From NCBI GenBank assembly GCA_024291935.2, contig CM044316.1, forward strand, positions 7,804,501 to 7,868,500: DNA of 64,000 nucleotides, in the 5' to 3' direction. This DNA comes from Okapia johnstoni. Taxonomy: Eukaryota; Chordata; Mammalia; Artiodactyla; Giraffidae. The position numbers were made by a program, and so were the translations under genes. Shown here in pieces: positions 22,645 to 34,062 of this stretch. How positions within the stretch are numbered: position 1 is the first letter of the stretch; every line of letters begins with the position of its first letter. Below the pieces are notes generated by a model, which was given only the letters and a program-made list of their open reading frames with translations, was not told where the DNA came from and searched no databases.

Positions 22645-22682
<38 letters not shown>
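22613..22682. repeat. (CA)n / (ACCACAC)n microsatellite
   Basis: CA repeat with regular CC interruptions, the tail of the SINE before it. Confidence 0.93.
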
Positions 22683-22683
<1 letters not shown>

Positions 22684-22712
22684 TATAAAGAATACTACGT
22701 ATTATATATTAT

Positions 22713-22714
22713 GG

Positions 22715-22745
<31 letters not shown>

Positions 22746-22870
22746 CATTATTCAGTATATATTGTGTGGTATATATACTATATAATATGTATTTTATAAT
22801 ATGTAGTGTATATTATATAATATATATTATATATTTATTACATGTAATAATGAATGAAATTTATATTGTT
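22713..22870. repeat. (TA)n and AT-rich satellite-like stretch
   Basis: A pure TA run at 22715-22741, followed by about 120 bases made almost only of tat/ata words. Confidence 0.85.
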
Positions 22871-23377
22871 AATCACTGAACATTTAACGATCATAAAATT
22901 TTTAATTTTGTTTAGAGCAATGGAAAGAGTAGCATTTACAGGCATCATTGGAATATTTCAAGATGAAATCAGGAAGAAAATTCAATAAAAAACAACTTAA
23001 GCACATCAAACCATCACCCCAGTGAAAAACATCCTTTCACAGGGACATTGATCTTCCATACTTCAATGTGTAGATGTATAGCATGATAAATATTTCACTT
23101 AGTAATACAAAGCAAATTTAAAATTTTCCTTTGTATTCATGTTTTCCCTAACTCAAAAGCCATATTAAGTTTAATAAGTAACATTAAATAAATAAATTTT
23201 ACTTACTCAAATTTGTGTTTCAGTGTAGACTCCATGTGCTGACATGTGTTTGGTGAGCATTTCACCAGTCACTAGAGCATGCACTGTGGGCATGGAGCTG
23301 AATAAGAGAATAGGATCCTTTTGAGGAGAATAAAACCCAATGCCCACATATACACACACTATTATTTAAGTCTACAA

Positions 23378-23497
23378 ATGGCTACCCACTCTAGTTCTCT
23401 TGCCTGGAGAATTCCATGGACAGAGGAGCCTGGCAGGCTATAGTTTGTGGGGTCACAAAAGTTGGACATGACTAGAGACTAACACTTTCACTTTATC
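23378..23497 (+). mobile_element. Bov-tA SINE, 3' part
   Basis: aatggctacccactctagttc through ggagcctggcaggctatag to actaacactttcacttt. Confidence 0.88.
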
Positions 23498-23680
23498 AGA
23501 ACAAGCAGTTAAGATATGACATACAAAGGAATGATTTACACAAAGGTGAAAAAAATCATGGTTTCAGATTTTCCTCTAGTATAAAATTGTACAAATTACT
23601 TTGGTTTTTAATTGTATTTTTTAAAGTGAGTACTATAACGACAACTAGTCTTTGAGGAAAACAAGAAAAAAATTACTTGG

Positions 23681-23726
23681 GATGCAAAATACATCACCAT
23701 GTTATTAAGAAAAATGTCAGAACAGA
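23681..23726 (-). pseudogene. 46-base OR coding snippet
   Basis: On the minus strand this reads CSDIFLNNMVMYFA, the loop2-TM5 block of family 7 ORs (compare [16 protein letters not shown] in OR6). It sits inside ordinary OR 3' flank (attacttggg ... ) with no OR sequence on either side, about 300 bases from OR4. Confidence 0.75.
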
Positions 23727-23999
23727 AATTATTATTGAGAAATTGTTGTCTCACCCTATAAAGAATTGAAAATTTCCATATATTTCTATGCAAAGATAAG
23801 CAAAGTTTGTAAATTAGAAAATATACATATGAAAAAAAACCTCCCTTTATATTAGACTGAGGAGAAAGCATAATAAAATGAGTTACTGACACTGCGTAAA
23901 GAATTTTAATTTAAAAAAAATGAAAATCCCAGCAAGTAAACGGACAGAGCAAAGCTGATTCTACAATGATCAAAGAACCACAATTTTTAGTTCCAAGGC

Positions 24000-24396
24000 T
24001 TTGAACTGTGCAGTCAAGAGTATTCATCATTCCCAGGATATCTGTCCATTGTATTCTTGTCATCATGCAGGGGCTCTTCTGAACTTCATTTACGTTTTAA
24101 TTCCTCAAACTCTAGAGAAATGGGCTCATCATGGGTGTGACACCTGTGTACATCACTGAGGCTTTTGCACTTAACTTTGAGCTGTGGGTAGCCACAGAAC
24201 TAAGGTATACTTCCTAAGCCCCTACAATAAAATAGACAACTGAGACCTGAGATGCACAGGTGAAAAATGCTTTATTCTTTCACTGAGGTGAAGAGATTCC
24301 ATGTATGGAGGATACTAACTTAACAAGGGGATCACCAGCCAGCAGCATTGATGCAAAATATATCACTGAGTTATTAAGAAAGGTGTCGGAACAGAA
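24000..24396 (-). pseudogene. OR4: OR pseudogene, 3' half only
   Basis: Minus-strand segments from loop 2 ([18 protein letters not shown]) through TM5, [16 protein letters not shown] TM6 and a damaged TM7 (tgtacacaggtgtcacacccatg). Several indels break the frame. At 24396 the coding sequence stops abruptly and is followed by text that in the other copies lies upstream of the coding exon (tttcacaccagtgggcatta). The first ~600 coding bases, the start and the splice acceptor are therefore deleted. Cassette D at 32409 is the next promoter block and has no other partner. Confidence 0.85.
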
Positions 24397-25498
24397 CATG
24401 AATAATTTTCACACCAGTGGGCATTACCCATATTACTGAACCTGGACCATTTCTATTTTGCAGTCAATAAATTGATTTTAATTGGTTATAGATAGGTTCT
24501 TCTTGAGAGTATGCCCCACTCATTTCATCTCTGCATGGAAATTTTGCCCCATTCTCAAAAAGATCATATATGCTGCAATTGTTAAGAAGAAATTCTTGCA
24601 TGTATTTGAGGAACGTATTTCAAGTGCCAACCACGTTCCAAGAACACATAGGCAATAAGAATAGGGTGCTTAAAAATAAATACCCCACCATCCAATGATG
24701 GTGAAAATGATATGCAAATAAGTATGTCAGATGGTGACAAATGCTATGAAGGAACAAATCCACGTATAAAAAAAAATCTTGGTAGGAGATGTTATTTTGT
24801 GCTGAGTGTTCAAGTAAGGCTGGCAAACAGGTGATAATTTAGCAGGTACCTCAAGAAAGAAAGAGAATGATGTAGTATGACATCAGGAGGAACATGTGCC
24901 TGGGAGAGGGAATGGCCACTGCCGTGGACCCGTGGAAGATATTTGTTCCACATGTTCAAATGCAAACAAGGCAGCCAGTGGGGCAGAGGGATAAGCAGGA
25001 GGGTGAGTGATTAGAGATGGTGTCAGGCATGCTGAGGAACAAGGTGGCCTCGCTGCTACAGATGACACTTCAGTCCACAGAGAATCCCTCTTTGTATATT
25101 CTTTCTTGCATTTTATTAATTTGTCACCAAGGTTTCTTGTGAATTCAAACAAATTCTTAATGCCATCTGTTGACTGAATTCTGACCTCTGTGTTATGTCA
25201 TCTTAATATATGAGCCCAGGTGCCTCTGCTTTAGGAACTGCTCTCAAGCCGCAAGGCACAGACACATAACAAGTCCTCCTGGGCTGTGTTACTACCATGC
25301 ATTCTCACCTAGAACTACATGCCTGTGTCATTACAACTGAGGCTGGTCAAATCAGATTATCTTTCTTGTAAAGAATGTATAAATGGTACCCAGAAATTCC
25401 AGTTCCTAAACTTTCCGTGGACCAATAAAGTAGGGGTTCCTTTTAGGTATGAGTCTTTCTGCCATGTATTTTAAAAAAGAAATTAAAAAGTAAGAGAG
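24397..25498. other. Module sequence upstream of OR4
   Basis: No gene. It aligns with the OR5 upstream region on both sides of the mariner (38500-38640 and 40140-41200), including tgctgagtgttcaagtaagg and gcctctgctttaggaactgc. Confidence 0.6.
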
Positions 25499-25790
25499 AG
25501 GGCTTCTCTGATGGTCCAGTGGTTAAGAATCAGTCTGCCAACGTAAGGAACACAGGTTTGATCACTGCTCCCGGAAGATCCCATATGCCACTTGGCAGCT
25601 AAGCCCATTCATCACAACTACTGAAGCCTGTGCGCCTAGAACCCACGCTCAGCAACAGGAGAAGCCACTGCAATGAGGAGCCAGTGCACTGCAACGAAGA
25701 GTAGCAGTGCCTCAACTAGAAAAAGCCCGCTTGCAGCAATGAGGATGCAGGGCAGTCATAAATAAATAAATATATTTTTTTAAAGTACAA
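25499..25790 (+). mobile_element. CHR-type SINE (cetartiodactyl tRNA-Glu SINE)
   Basis: Starts with gggcttctctgatggtccag, then the B-box-like ggtttgatcactgc, and the typical body catcacaactactgaagcc, gcagtgcctcaactagaaaa; ends in taaataaataaat. Confidence 0.85.
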
Positions 25791-25797
25791 GAGACAG

Positions 25798-25798
<1 letters not shown>

Positions 25799-25850
<52 letters not shown>
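25799..25850. repeat. (TA)n microsatellite
   Basis: Uninterrupted TA run of about 50 bases, the longest in the window. Confidence 0.97.
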
Positions 25851-25853
<3 letters not shown>

Positions 25854-26259
25854 GTACAAGAGAGACTAAAAGAAATGAAATGGATATTGCAGGAAAATGA
25901 TTTAGTAAGCTCAAATGTTCTCTAAGACAGTGTGATGAAGAAGAATAACTTCTATGGTTTGGCAAAATTCCAGCACCTGTAAGATCTCCTTGATGGAGAG
26001 GAAAAAGTACCTTTATTCCAATAACATAAACAGTGATAGGTGTGTGATGTGAAACACCATACAGATTGAATATCCAAGAAAAAATAAGCAAAAGGAATAA
26101 ATCAACAGTTCACAAAAGGGAATATATACAGATACAGTAAGAGTTTACTATGTCTTATATTAAGCAGTATAAGATTTGTCCTGAAACTTTTCCATATTTT
26201 TAGACTTTTTCTTTTTTGTGGTCTTGAAGTAAGAGATAGATGAGCCCCGCCCCTGGACT
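25851..26259. other. Gene-free module spacer
   Basis: 25860-26100 parallels 41240-41420 (agacagtgtgatgaagaagaa; aacataaacagtgatagg versus gaaacagtgatatctg). No gene. Confidence 0.5.
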
Positions 26260-26830
26260 GAACAGCTGGTGTTGGTCAAGTGGAGTAAAATTGAAGTTTT
26301 GTTCTCACCCAGATACTCCCAAGGACAAAGCTAGAGGCAGAAGCTGATTTCTGCTGAAGTAAAGAGATAAAGTGCCCACTCCTGGGGTCAAGGAAGATTT
26401 CCATGTCTGCACATGTGTAGGGAGGCTCCTTGGGAGTCAAGAAGGGAGGGTGTCCCACCCCAAAATAAGTGTGGACACACACCCACAGGTCTGTGATGGG
26501 ATCCATCTTAGCAAAAAGTTGTGTATGCATCTTGATGAGGATCCTAGGGCCAATCAGGTGTGATGAAAGAAAAAAGTTAACTGGCCAAGACCCAGAAGGA
26601 CTGTCCTATGTATATGATTTAAATCACCTTTTTACTGTGCTCCTCATTCAGGACACCAGCACTCCTCTCTGGGGGTGTATTTCTGTGCTGATTTAAATAA
26701 ATAAACTGCTTCTCTGGGTATCCTTACATTTATTGTGCTGTGTCTCTTAATAATAAACTTTGTATCTGTTTTGCAGTCTTGCTTCCTTGAAACATTTTTG
26801 CTTTCAAACGGGGTAAGAATCAGGGAACTT
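26260..26830 (+). mobile_element. Possible LTR remnant
   Basis: GC-richer block with no counterpart in the sister modules. It contains two polyadenylation-like words (aataaataaa near 26695 and aataataaac near 26750), each followed by t-rich text, as at the R/U5 end of an LTR. I could not fix TG...CA ends or a target duplication, so this call is tentative. Confidence 0.35.
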
Positions 26831-26851
26831 TGCTTCTAGCCTTGATGGTCT

Positions 26852-27165
26852 AGGGCTTCCCTAATAGCTGTTGGTAAAGAATCCACCTGCAATGCAGGAC
26901 ACCCCCGTTCGATCTCTGGGTCGGGAAGATCCGCTGGAAAAGGGATAGGCTACCCACTCCAGTATTCTTGAGCTTCCCTTTGGCTCAGCTGGTAAAGAAT
27001 CTGCCTGCATTGCGGGAGACCTGCGTTTGATTTCTGGGTTGGGAAGGTACCCTGGAGAAGGGAAAGGCAAACTACTCCAGTATTCTGGCCTCGAGAATTC
27101 CACAGACTGTATAGTCCATTGAGTCACAAAGAGTCGGTCATGACTGAGTGACTTTAGCTTTCACT
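26852..27165 (+). mobile_element. Composite Bov-tA SINE with two tRNA-like heads
   Basis: Head one from gggcttccctaatagctgtt to ccactccagtattcttgagc. Head two follows at once (ttccctttggctcagctgg) and gives a complete unit ending gactttagctttcactt. Same architecture as at 1000 and 36388. Confidence 0.85.
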
Positions 27166-27489
27166 TCTTGGTGGACTAACAGCTCAATTCAATACAAGGA
27201 CAGGGAAATAAGATCCTGCTTCAAGACTACTGTCTTTCTGAGAACCGTCTGATAGGGAATGAAGCAAACCCTGTCTCAGTTTTCCTATAGGGCATTGCTT
27301 TTTTTGTTTGTTTTTGTAAGCATGTTTTTAATTAACATTCTAATAAATATTTTTCATATTAAATATCTTCAAATAACATTGATCCATTACAGATAAACCT
27401 GAAACATGAATTTAATATCTCACTGTTAATTTATTTAATAAATACCTATTGAGCATGATGTTATAAAAAATATTAATGGCGAACATTTA

Positions 27490-27712
27490 GGTCTTCCCTG
27501 GTGGCTCAGTGGTAAAGAACCCACCTGACAATGCAGGAGACTCGGGTTCGATACCTGGGTCAGGAATATCCTCTGGAGGAAGAAATGGCAACCCACTCCA
27601 GTATTCTTACCTAGAAAATCCCCTGGACAGAGGAGCATGGCAGGCTACAGTCCATGGGGTGGCAAAAGACTTGGACACGAATTATGGCTAACAACAACAA
27701 ACGGCTAACACT
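27490..27712 (+). mobile_element. Bov-tA SINE
   Basis: Complete copy with intact A-box-like tggctcagtgg and B-box-like ggttcgatacc. Confidence 0.93.
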
Positions 27713-27717
27713 TAACT

Positions 27718-27945
27718 GAATATTTAACATGAATCAATGCATTAAATGGATTGTTTTACTTGATCTTCACAATAAATTTATGAAGCAGTTTCATTATTAT
27801 CTTAGTTTTTCGTGATACGAAACTGAGGCACAGAGCACTGAAATGATTTTCCCAGGGTCTCAGAGCTAGACAGTTGGTATTTTAACCCAAAGAGTCTGAG
27901 TCCAGAGGCCAGGTTTTTAACCACTGTTATCAAACTTGATGAGAT
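27718..27945 (+). mobile_element. MIR SINE
   Basis: gaaactgaggcacagagcac, gattttcccagggtctcaga and gagtctgagtccagaggcca are the MIR core and its 3' part; ancient and diverged. Confidence 0.85.
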
Positions 27946-28261
27946 TTACAAAGAATAATAAAGCCCTTTTTTTGTTTTGCATTCAATGAATTTTTAGACT
28001 ATAGATGATTGCTTATCTGTTATTCTTGGGTTTAATATTTAGTCTTATTTTTCTTTTATAAATCCATGGGTACACTTTAATCCTGGTTCCTGTCTTTGTC
28101 CAAAATGCAAAGACTTTTCCAGACCCGGTTCTGTAAATTTTGAGCACATCCTGAATATCCATTCTCTTATTGTGGATAACTTTCTTCAAATGATTTAAAC
28201 CCGAAGACACTATGTCACACACATGCTTATTTCACTGTACTATGATGCTGCCATCTAAAAA

Positions 28262-28472
28262 TAAAGTGGCGCTAGTGGTAAAGAACCTGCCTGCCAATGC
28301 AGGAGACATAAGAGATGCGGGTTCCATTCCTGGGTCAAGAAGATCCCCTGGAGGAGGAAATGACAACCAACTCCAGTATTCTTGCCTGGAGAATCCCATC
28401 GACAGAGGACCCTAGCAGGCTACCATCCAGGGGATTGCAGAGTCAGACGTAAGTGAAGCGACTTGGCACGCT
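28262..28472 (+). mobile_element. Bov-tA SINE
   Basis: Plus orientation, from gtggcgctagtggtaaagaa to gagtcagacgtaagtgaagc. Confidence 0.92.
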
Positions 28473-28839
28473 TAATGTTGCCACTATAATGTAAGATCCT
28501 AATCAGTAGAGACTTCACCTACTTTTTCATTTCTTATTTTCAGAAAGGTGTATGACTATATCTGTACTTACAGAGGAAAACATTCAAGCAAATGTGAAAT
28601 TATGAAATAAAAAGAAGGGCAGATAGAATAAAGCCAGGTTAAATAGATTACTTTCAGAGCAACTACGTTAAACAAAATTTAATGGAGCATCAAAAACTAA
28701 CCAAAACAGTAGTTCATTCTCTACATCTGTGAGTGTGTTTGGGTATATTCTTTTTTTTTTTTTTTTAGATTCTACATATGAGTTACAACATTTGCTTTGT
28801 CTGTCACCATTGAGGAAAAGGAAGAGGGAAGCGTCAAGA
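28473..28839. other. Gene-free spacer
   Basis: No feature recognised apart from a T-tract at 28748-28766. Confidence 0.5.
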
Positions 28840-29040
28840 CAGAAGCATGGAATTGAGAAGCACAAACTACTATATATAAAATAAATCAGCTGCAAGGATA
28901 CTTTGTACAGCACAGGGAATATAGCCAGCATTTTATAAAAACTTTATATGGTGTATAATCTATAATAATGCCGTCACTATGTCACATGTCTAAAATGAAT
29001 ATAATTTTGTAAATCAAATATACTTCAATTAAAAAAACCA
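28840..29040 (+). mobile_element. L1 3' end
   Basis: ctactatatataaaataaat, tttgtacagcacagggaata and aatcaaatatacttcaatta are the 3' end of ruminant-type L1 elements; A-rich end at 29030. Confidence 0.75.
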
Positions 29041-29655
29041 ACTGAAAGATGGCAAAAATTGTAATAACTTGATGATGTCACATGGATTAGTAATTAAATT
29101 GGCAAAGCCATAGACATAACTGAATATAATAGACAATGTTCCTAGAAATAGTGGCATATAGTAGATGCTCAGTTATTATTTGTTGACTGAATCAGGAATT
29201 AGGTCTCAGTATAGATGTACATTGAATATATGGTAAGGTTATATTTCAGTTTATTTGGCAAGGCTAGATTATTGAATAAAAGCTGGCAAAAGTGGATATG
29301 TACCTGGAAGAAAATGAAGTTTTCCCCCTCCCTCAGTCATATTACCAGAAAATCACAGGGATTATCTATTCACTGTAAGAGTAACTAATAATTTTTGGTG
29401 AACATCTAGAAAACTACATATTACAATCTACAGGTAGGGAAAGGAATTTTAATTAAGGCAAGAAACCAACAAGTAAGAAGATAACCATATTTAACTAAAT
29501 AAAAGGTGAAGTATTTGTATGGCCAGAACATCCTCCAAATGCCAACTGAAAAACAATAGCTTTTAAAAACTTACTTGAAAGGCTGATAATGGTAAAGTAA
29601 TAAACGTATAATGTATATGTATACATAAACATAAATATTTGGCCATAAAACTATT
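29041..29655. other. Gene-free spacer
   Basis: AT-rich; nothing recognised. Confidence 0.5.
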
Positions 29656-29800
29656 TAACATCCCCTGGAGTAGGAAATGGCAACCAACTCCAGGATTCTT
29701 GCCTGGAGAATTCCATGGACAGAGGAGCCTGGGGGGCCACAGTCCAGGGGGTTGCAAGAGTCAGACACAACTGAGCGACTAAGCACGCACACACGCAATA
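29656..29800 (+). mobile_element. Bov-tA SINE, 3' part
   Basis: ttaacatcccctggagtagg through gacacaactgagcgactaag, followed by a CA/TA-rich tail. Confidence 0.9.
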
Positions 29801-30084
29801 TATATATACAATATATAGCTATATGATAATAACAGGTAAACTAGAATGGTGATCAAATATGTGAATCTTTGATCAAACTCAGTACTAGTTTAGAAAACAA
29901 CAATCTTTTCCACACCCAACAGTCTTGGAAAACACTTAAAGAGCTGTCACGCTGTTTGCAGTGGTACCTTGAAATAGGGAGAAAACAGGTACTATCTATT
30001 CCTGCTGACAGAAATTTATAGTGTTACAATGCTGCGAAAACATTCTGAAGAATGATATAGATATTACAAGTATAGAACTTCTTT

Positions 30085-30290
30085 AACTCAAAGTTTCTCA
30101 GTCTCAGCATTATTGACATTCTCAAGCAAGTTGTTCTCTGTGGTGGGGTCTGTCCTGAACTTTATAGGATGTCTAGAGCATCCCTGGCCTCCAGCCATCC
30201 CTCCTCAGTGTGACAGACAGACATTTGTACAAGCATTCCTCAGTGTTCTCTGGGAAACATAGCTGCTCCCAGTCAGAACTTAAGAGTTGG
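30085..30290 (-). mobile_element. hAT MITE, MER20-like
   Basis: tcagcattattgacattctc, tggtggggtctgtcctgaac and agcatccctggcctccagcc are typical of a MER20-like nonautonomous hAT element, antisense to the copies at 33318 and 43025. Confidence 0.7.
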
Positions 30291-30902
30291 AACTTAACAG
30301 TCTCAAATATTTTTGTAGTGATGATACAACAGCACTTTAAAGGGAAAGATTATGGAAGATCATCCATAGTGTAAATAGCACATCCTCTATCATGAATTAT
30401 TAAACAGCTTTTGAAAATAATAAACTAGAACTGTACAGGAAGAAAGTCCCTGGTGCATATTGATAAATAAGGAAAATGGGAAGCAGGTAGAAAAAAGACT
30501 GTATTGAAACATAAGAGCATTTAGGATAAGCATTGGACTCTGTTCATGCGTTTGTAGAAAAGTGTATGAATAGATATGCATACATAACACAGAAAGAGAA
30601 ATTTTAAAAGAAACCAAGAACCTATGGGAAAATGTCTGTGAGAATGAAATTAAGTATGAAGATGTCAAAATAATTCAATATAACAAAACTGAATGAGAGT
30701 CTACAGTTCACTTATATAAAGATATAAAATGGGAATAATTTAATGACATTAACATGGGCCACAATTCAATATTAAATTGTCACAGACTTGGAAATAAAAG
30801 AGTATAGCAGAACAGATTTTAAAATGTGAGGAGAGAGGACTAGTCCAGTTATAATTTATTCTCATATAAAGACATATGGATTCAAATACACTTTCAGAAG
30901 AT
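30291..30902. other. Gene-free spacer
   Basis: AT-rich. 30600-30870 resembles 53270-53500 (tgtctgtgagaatgaaatta; tcaatattaaattgtcacag versus tcaacattaaaatttccaaag), so it belongs to the duplicated unit between OR4 and OR5 and between OR6 and OR7. Confidence 0.5.
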
Positions 30903-31118
30903 TGAAGTGAAGTGTTAGTCGCTCAGTCTTGTCTGACTCTGTGTGACCCCGTAGACTATAGCCCACCAGGCTCCTCTGTCCCTGGGATTTCCCAGGCAAG
31001 AATACTGGAGTGGGTTGCCATTTCCTCCTCCAGGGGACCTTCCCAACTCAGGGATTGAGCTTGGATCTCCTGCATCGTGAGCAGATTCTTTACCTCCTGA
31101 GCCACCAGAAAAGCCCTA
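30903..31118 (-). mobile_element. Bov-tA SINE
   Basis: Minus orientation from gaagtgaagtgttagtcgct to gagccaccagaaaagcc; absent from the paralogous site near 53540. Confidence 0.93.
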
Positions 31119-32158
31119 TGGAAGATTAAGGTGACCTTTTAATTCCAAAGATAAAGAAGAATGCTTTCTACATGATGACCAAAGGTGATATAACTTTTAG
31201 CAATACATTTAATCACAAAGGCTGAATGGAACAATACAGAAAAATAGATAAAATTAGAGATATGTGTACAAATTTACTTATTCACAGTAAATATGCATGA
31301 GAACATTCATTATTATTCTTGTTTAAAACAAGGTTTTGCACGTGAAAAGTATTAAAGTGATAGCTCACTTATTTCAGTCAGAAAATTTTTTAAAAAATTA
31401 AAAGCAGTGGAAAGAACACTGTATGATTGATAATTTGACCACACATAGTTTAGAATCTCAAATATCCCCATACAGATATCTATAGATACATAAAATAACT
31501 AAATTGCAGGCAATAATTTTTGTGAAAAAATAAAACCTTAACTTATTTTTGAAGCTTATAATCCAGCCATACTATACAAAAGCTAAGGGCTTTCACAGAC
31601 AGACTTTTATGGAGAAAGCAAATGGTTAACAAATGGAAATGTATATACAACCTCATAGATAATGAAATAATTGCAAAGTAAATCTCTTTAGTGTGCCTAT
31701 CTTCCCATAATATGCTTTTTTATGTGATTATCCAGAGAGAGAGGAGATACTAGAATATGTAAGTTACAAAAATGCTCTTGTAGGGATATATTTGCATAAA
31801 TCCCTTGGTTAGGATCTTTCTAATTAATGTGGAAACTATCAAAATGTCCGTCTTAAAATGAAATGCCCTCACTTCACTGTATGTCACTCAACAACTGATA
31901 CGCTATTTCTCTACTCTTGTTATTTAGTAATATCACAGAACTTATGTTCTAATTTTCTGGGAACACTTTATGCCTCCCATTCCCTCTTCTTAATGGACCT
32001 CAGTTTTTATCATTGAATTGTCAACACTGAGCCTGACTTACTGAGGCCAGTATTTGCTTCTCTGGCCAAGAACCTTTGATATCTGAACTAGGCTGCATTG
32101 GGTCACGGGTGACTTTTGATAGAGGTTCAAGGATTTCTTTTCCTCTAGTCCTCTCCCA
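31119..32158. other. Gene-free module spacer
   Basis: Parallels 53560-53740 and 54890-55400 (agtgtgcctatcttcccata versus agcatacctcttctcaccaa). No gene. Confidence 0.5.
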
Positions 32159-32376
32159 TGGGCTTCCCAGGTTGTGCAGTGGTAAAACATCTCAGGGGAC
32201 ACAAAATACATGGGTTCGATATCTGGGTTGGGAAGATCACCTGGAGTAGGAGATGGCAACCTTCTCCAGTATTCTTGCCTGGAGAATCCCATGGTTAGAA
32301 GAGTCTGGTTGTCTACAGTCCATGTGGTCACAAAGAGTCGGACATGACTCAAGCAGCTTAGCACCAGCACCAGTCC
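32159..32376 (+). mobile_element. Bov-tA SINE
   Basis: Plus orientation from gggcttcccaggttgtgcag to gactcaagcagcttagc, inserted just inside the intron side of cassette D. Confidence 0.92.
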
Positions 32377-32408
32377 TCTCCTGCAATATCTACTGGGCTC
32401 TCAGACTC

Positions 32409-32734
32409 ACCTGGATGGGAACTGAGAGAAAGGTCTCTGTGTGGAAGTTCAAATGCCTCCTGGAGGGTTGATATTGGAGACTGAAGCTCTGTTCCACAAG
32501 ACAGCAGGAAGGACTTGAAGACCAGCCAGACTTAGGTCTCCAAAGGAAACACATCCTATCAAGTGCAAGATTTCTCAGGCTGAGGGAATTGCAACAGAGG
32601 AGTTTCGTAGCTCACCTTATATTCTCATTAGGTATCTTTTCTGTTGTAACCCACAGTTATGTCATGATATCCCTGTGGAACACAGGTCTGGACAGAAGGA
32701 AATATTTCCAGCTGATTCTCTGCTCCTAGGAGAC
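32409..32734 (-). promoter_or_regulatory. Cassette D: orphan OR promoter and leader exon
   Basis: Minus-strand order: GGTCTCCTAGGAG (32722-32734), TTCCACAGGGAT (32669-32680), CCTAATGAG (32624-32632), and donor CCAG|GTGAGT with GT at 32409-32410. The TATA-like word is lost (ACGAAACT in its place, about 32600-32610), and the block is some 20 bases shorter than the others. The next minus-strand OR is OR4, which lacks its start and acceptor, so this cassette has no usable coding exon in the window. Confidence 0.55.
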
Positions 32735-33317
32735 CAGGTTACAAGGAAGATGAATTTAGATTTTATTCCTCCTTCTTCATGAACTCTCCTGCATCTGGAG
32801 GTCTAAACTTTTCAGCACATTTTCCCAGCCTGAGTTAAAGTTTCCTCAAAGTTTAAGACCGTGAATTCTCTCTCGATTAGGTCCCTCGAATCTACCCGTC
32901 ATTGACTAGACAGCTCCTGATAGCTCTAGAAAATTGTTATTCCCCTTTTTACAAGTGAGATAATATTGTCCTTTCATATAAAACTTTGGGCACTTCACTG
33001 CTTGCCTTTCTGAATATTTTCCCAAAGCTATTAGAAATTTCATACTTGGTTTCAGAAGTTAAGAGCCATCATTTAGCCTCTCATTACAAAATGTTTGTTA
33101 TTATGAGACATATTTAGATATTTTTATATATCAGTACCTTCCTTGGCATTTAGAGTCACTGTATGCTTTAATTTTATAGAAGTTCATTCTGTGATGTTGT
33201 CCTCTTATGCACTTCATTCTCCATTGTACAAAAGAGATTCAGACAGGTTTAATGTTCTGATCAGTTTTAAACAAATAAGAGAATGCATCTTGACTGGACT
33301 CTCTGGATGCTTCCAGT
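32735..33317. other. Gene-free module spacer
   Basis: Parallels 42430-43020 and 55830-56230 (cctcatcaca / gcatctggaggtctaaac; ttagcctctcattacaaaatg). No gene. Confidence 0.55.
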
Positions 33318-33480
33318 TCTCAAACTCTGAAGAGTGATTGTCAACCAAGGACCATTTACAACTGGTGATATTTGGCTTGTCTGTAGGGCTGCCACTGAAA
33401 ACCTGTACAGGACAGCATCCAACACAGATAATTATACTGCCCCAAATGTCAACAGTGAGAAGGTGAGAAAATTTATTCTA
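33318..33480 (+). mobile_element. hAT MITE, MER20-like
   Basis: gagtgattgtcaaccaagga, ctgtagggctgccactgaaa and gccccaaatgtcaacagtga. Shared by position with 43025-43280, so it was present before the module duplicated. Confidence 0.75.
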
Positions 33481-33670
33481 GACCAGCGTGTCTCTAATTC
33501 ACTATTTCTACAAATTGCTAAAGGTTGTAGTTCAAATTCAAATCATGATTCAACAAGTCTGAATCAGGTAGTCCAGGAACTCTGCATTTCTATCAAGATG
33601 CTAAATGTTATTGATGCTGCAGATCCTGGTCTGTAAATCACAATTTGAACAGCAAGGCAGTGGTCCTGAA
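33481..33670 (+). mobile_element. hAT MITE, MER5-like
   Basis: tctaattcactatttctaca, aatcatgattcaacaagtct, ttgatgctgcagatcctggt. Sister copies at 43290 and 58395 show that it travelled with the OR module. Confidence 0.75.
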
Positions 33671-33851
33671 TTTGACTCACGTGTTGGTGGTCTTAGGTCT
33701 TTACCAAAAATATTTCATGTATGTAATTTTGAAAGAAAATAGTTTCATTTAGTTTATAGTGATAAATTTATTTGATTTTTTATTTATATAAAATAAATGA
33801 GTGACATCAAATAATTTCTGTCTGAAAAATACTTTGCAGTAGGCAGAATAA

Positions 33852-34062
33852 AGGGGCTTCCCAGGTGATGCTAGTGGTAAAGGATCTGCCTGCCAATGCA
33901 GAAGCAAGAAAGGTAATTTCAGTCCCTGGGTTGGATTGATCCCCTGGAGCAGGAAATGGCAAGCTACTCCAGCATTCTTGCCTGGACAGTTCATGGACAG
34001 AAGAACCTGTTGGGTTACAGTTCACTGGGTTGTAAAGAGTGAAAGTGACAAGACACAGGCAG
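33852..34062 (+). mobile_element. Bov-tA SINE
   Basis: Plus orientation from gggcttcccaggtgatgcta to gagtgaaagtgacaagac. Confidence 0.9.

Noticed and set aside
25799..25850. Regular short repeats as a CRISPR-like or origin-like array
   Set aside because: Pure TA dinucleotide run without spacers; this is a mammalian microsatellite.
27490..27560. tRNA-like gene in the SINE heads (A-box-like tggctcagtgg, B-box-like ggttcgatacc)
   Set aside because: Dozens of copies with the same head are attached to a Bov-tA body. No cloverleaf with a proper acceptor stem is seen, so these are SINE promoters and not tRNA genes.
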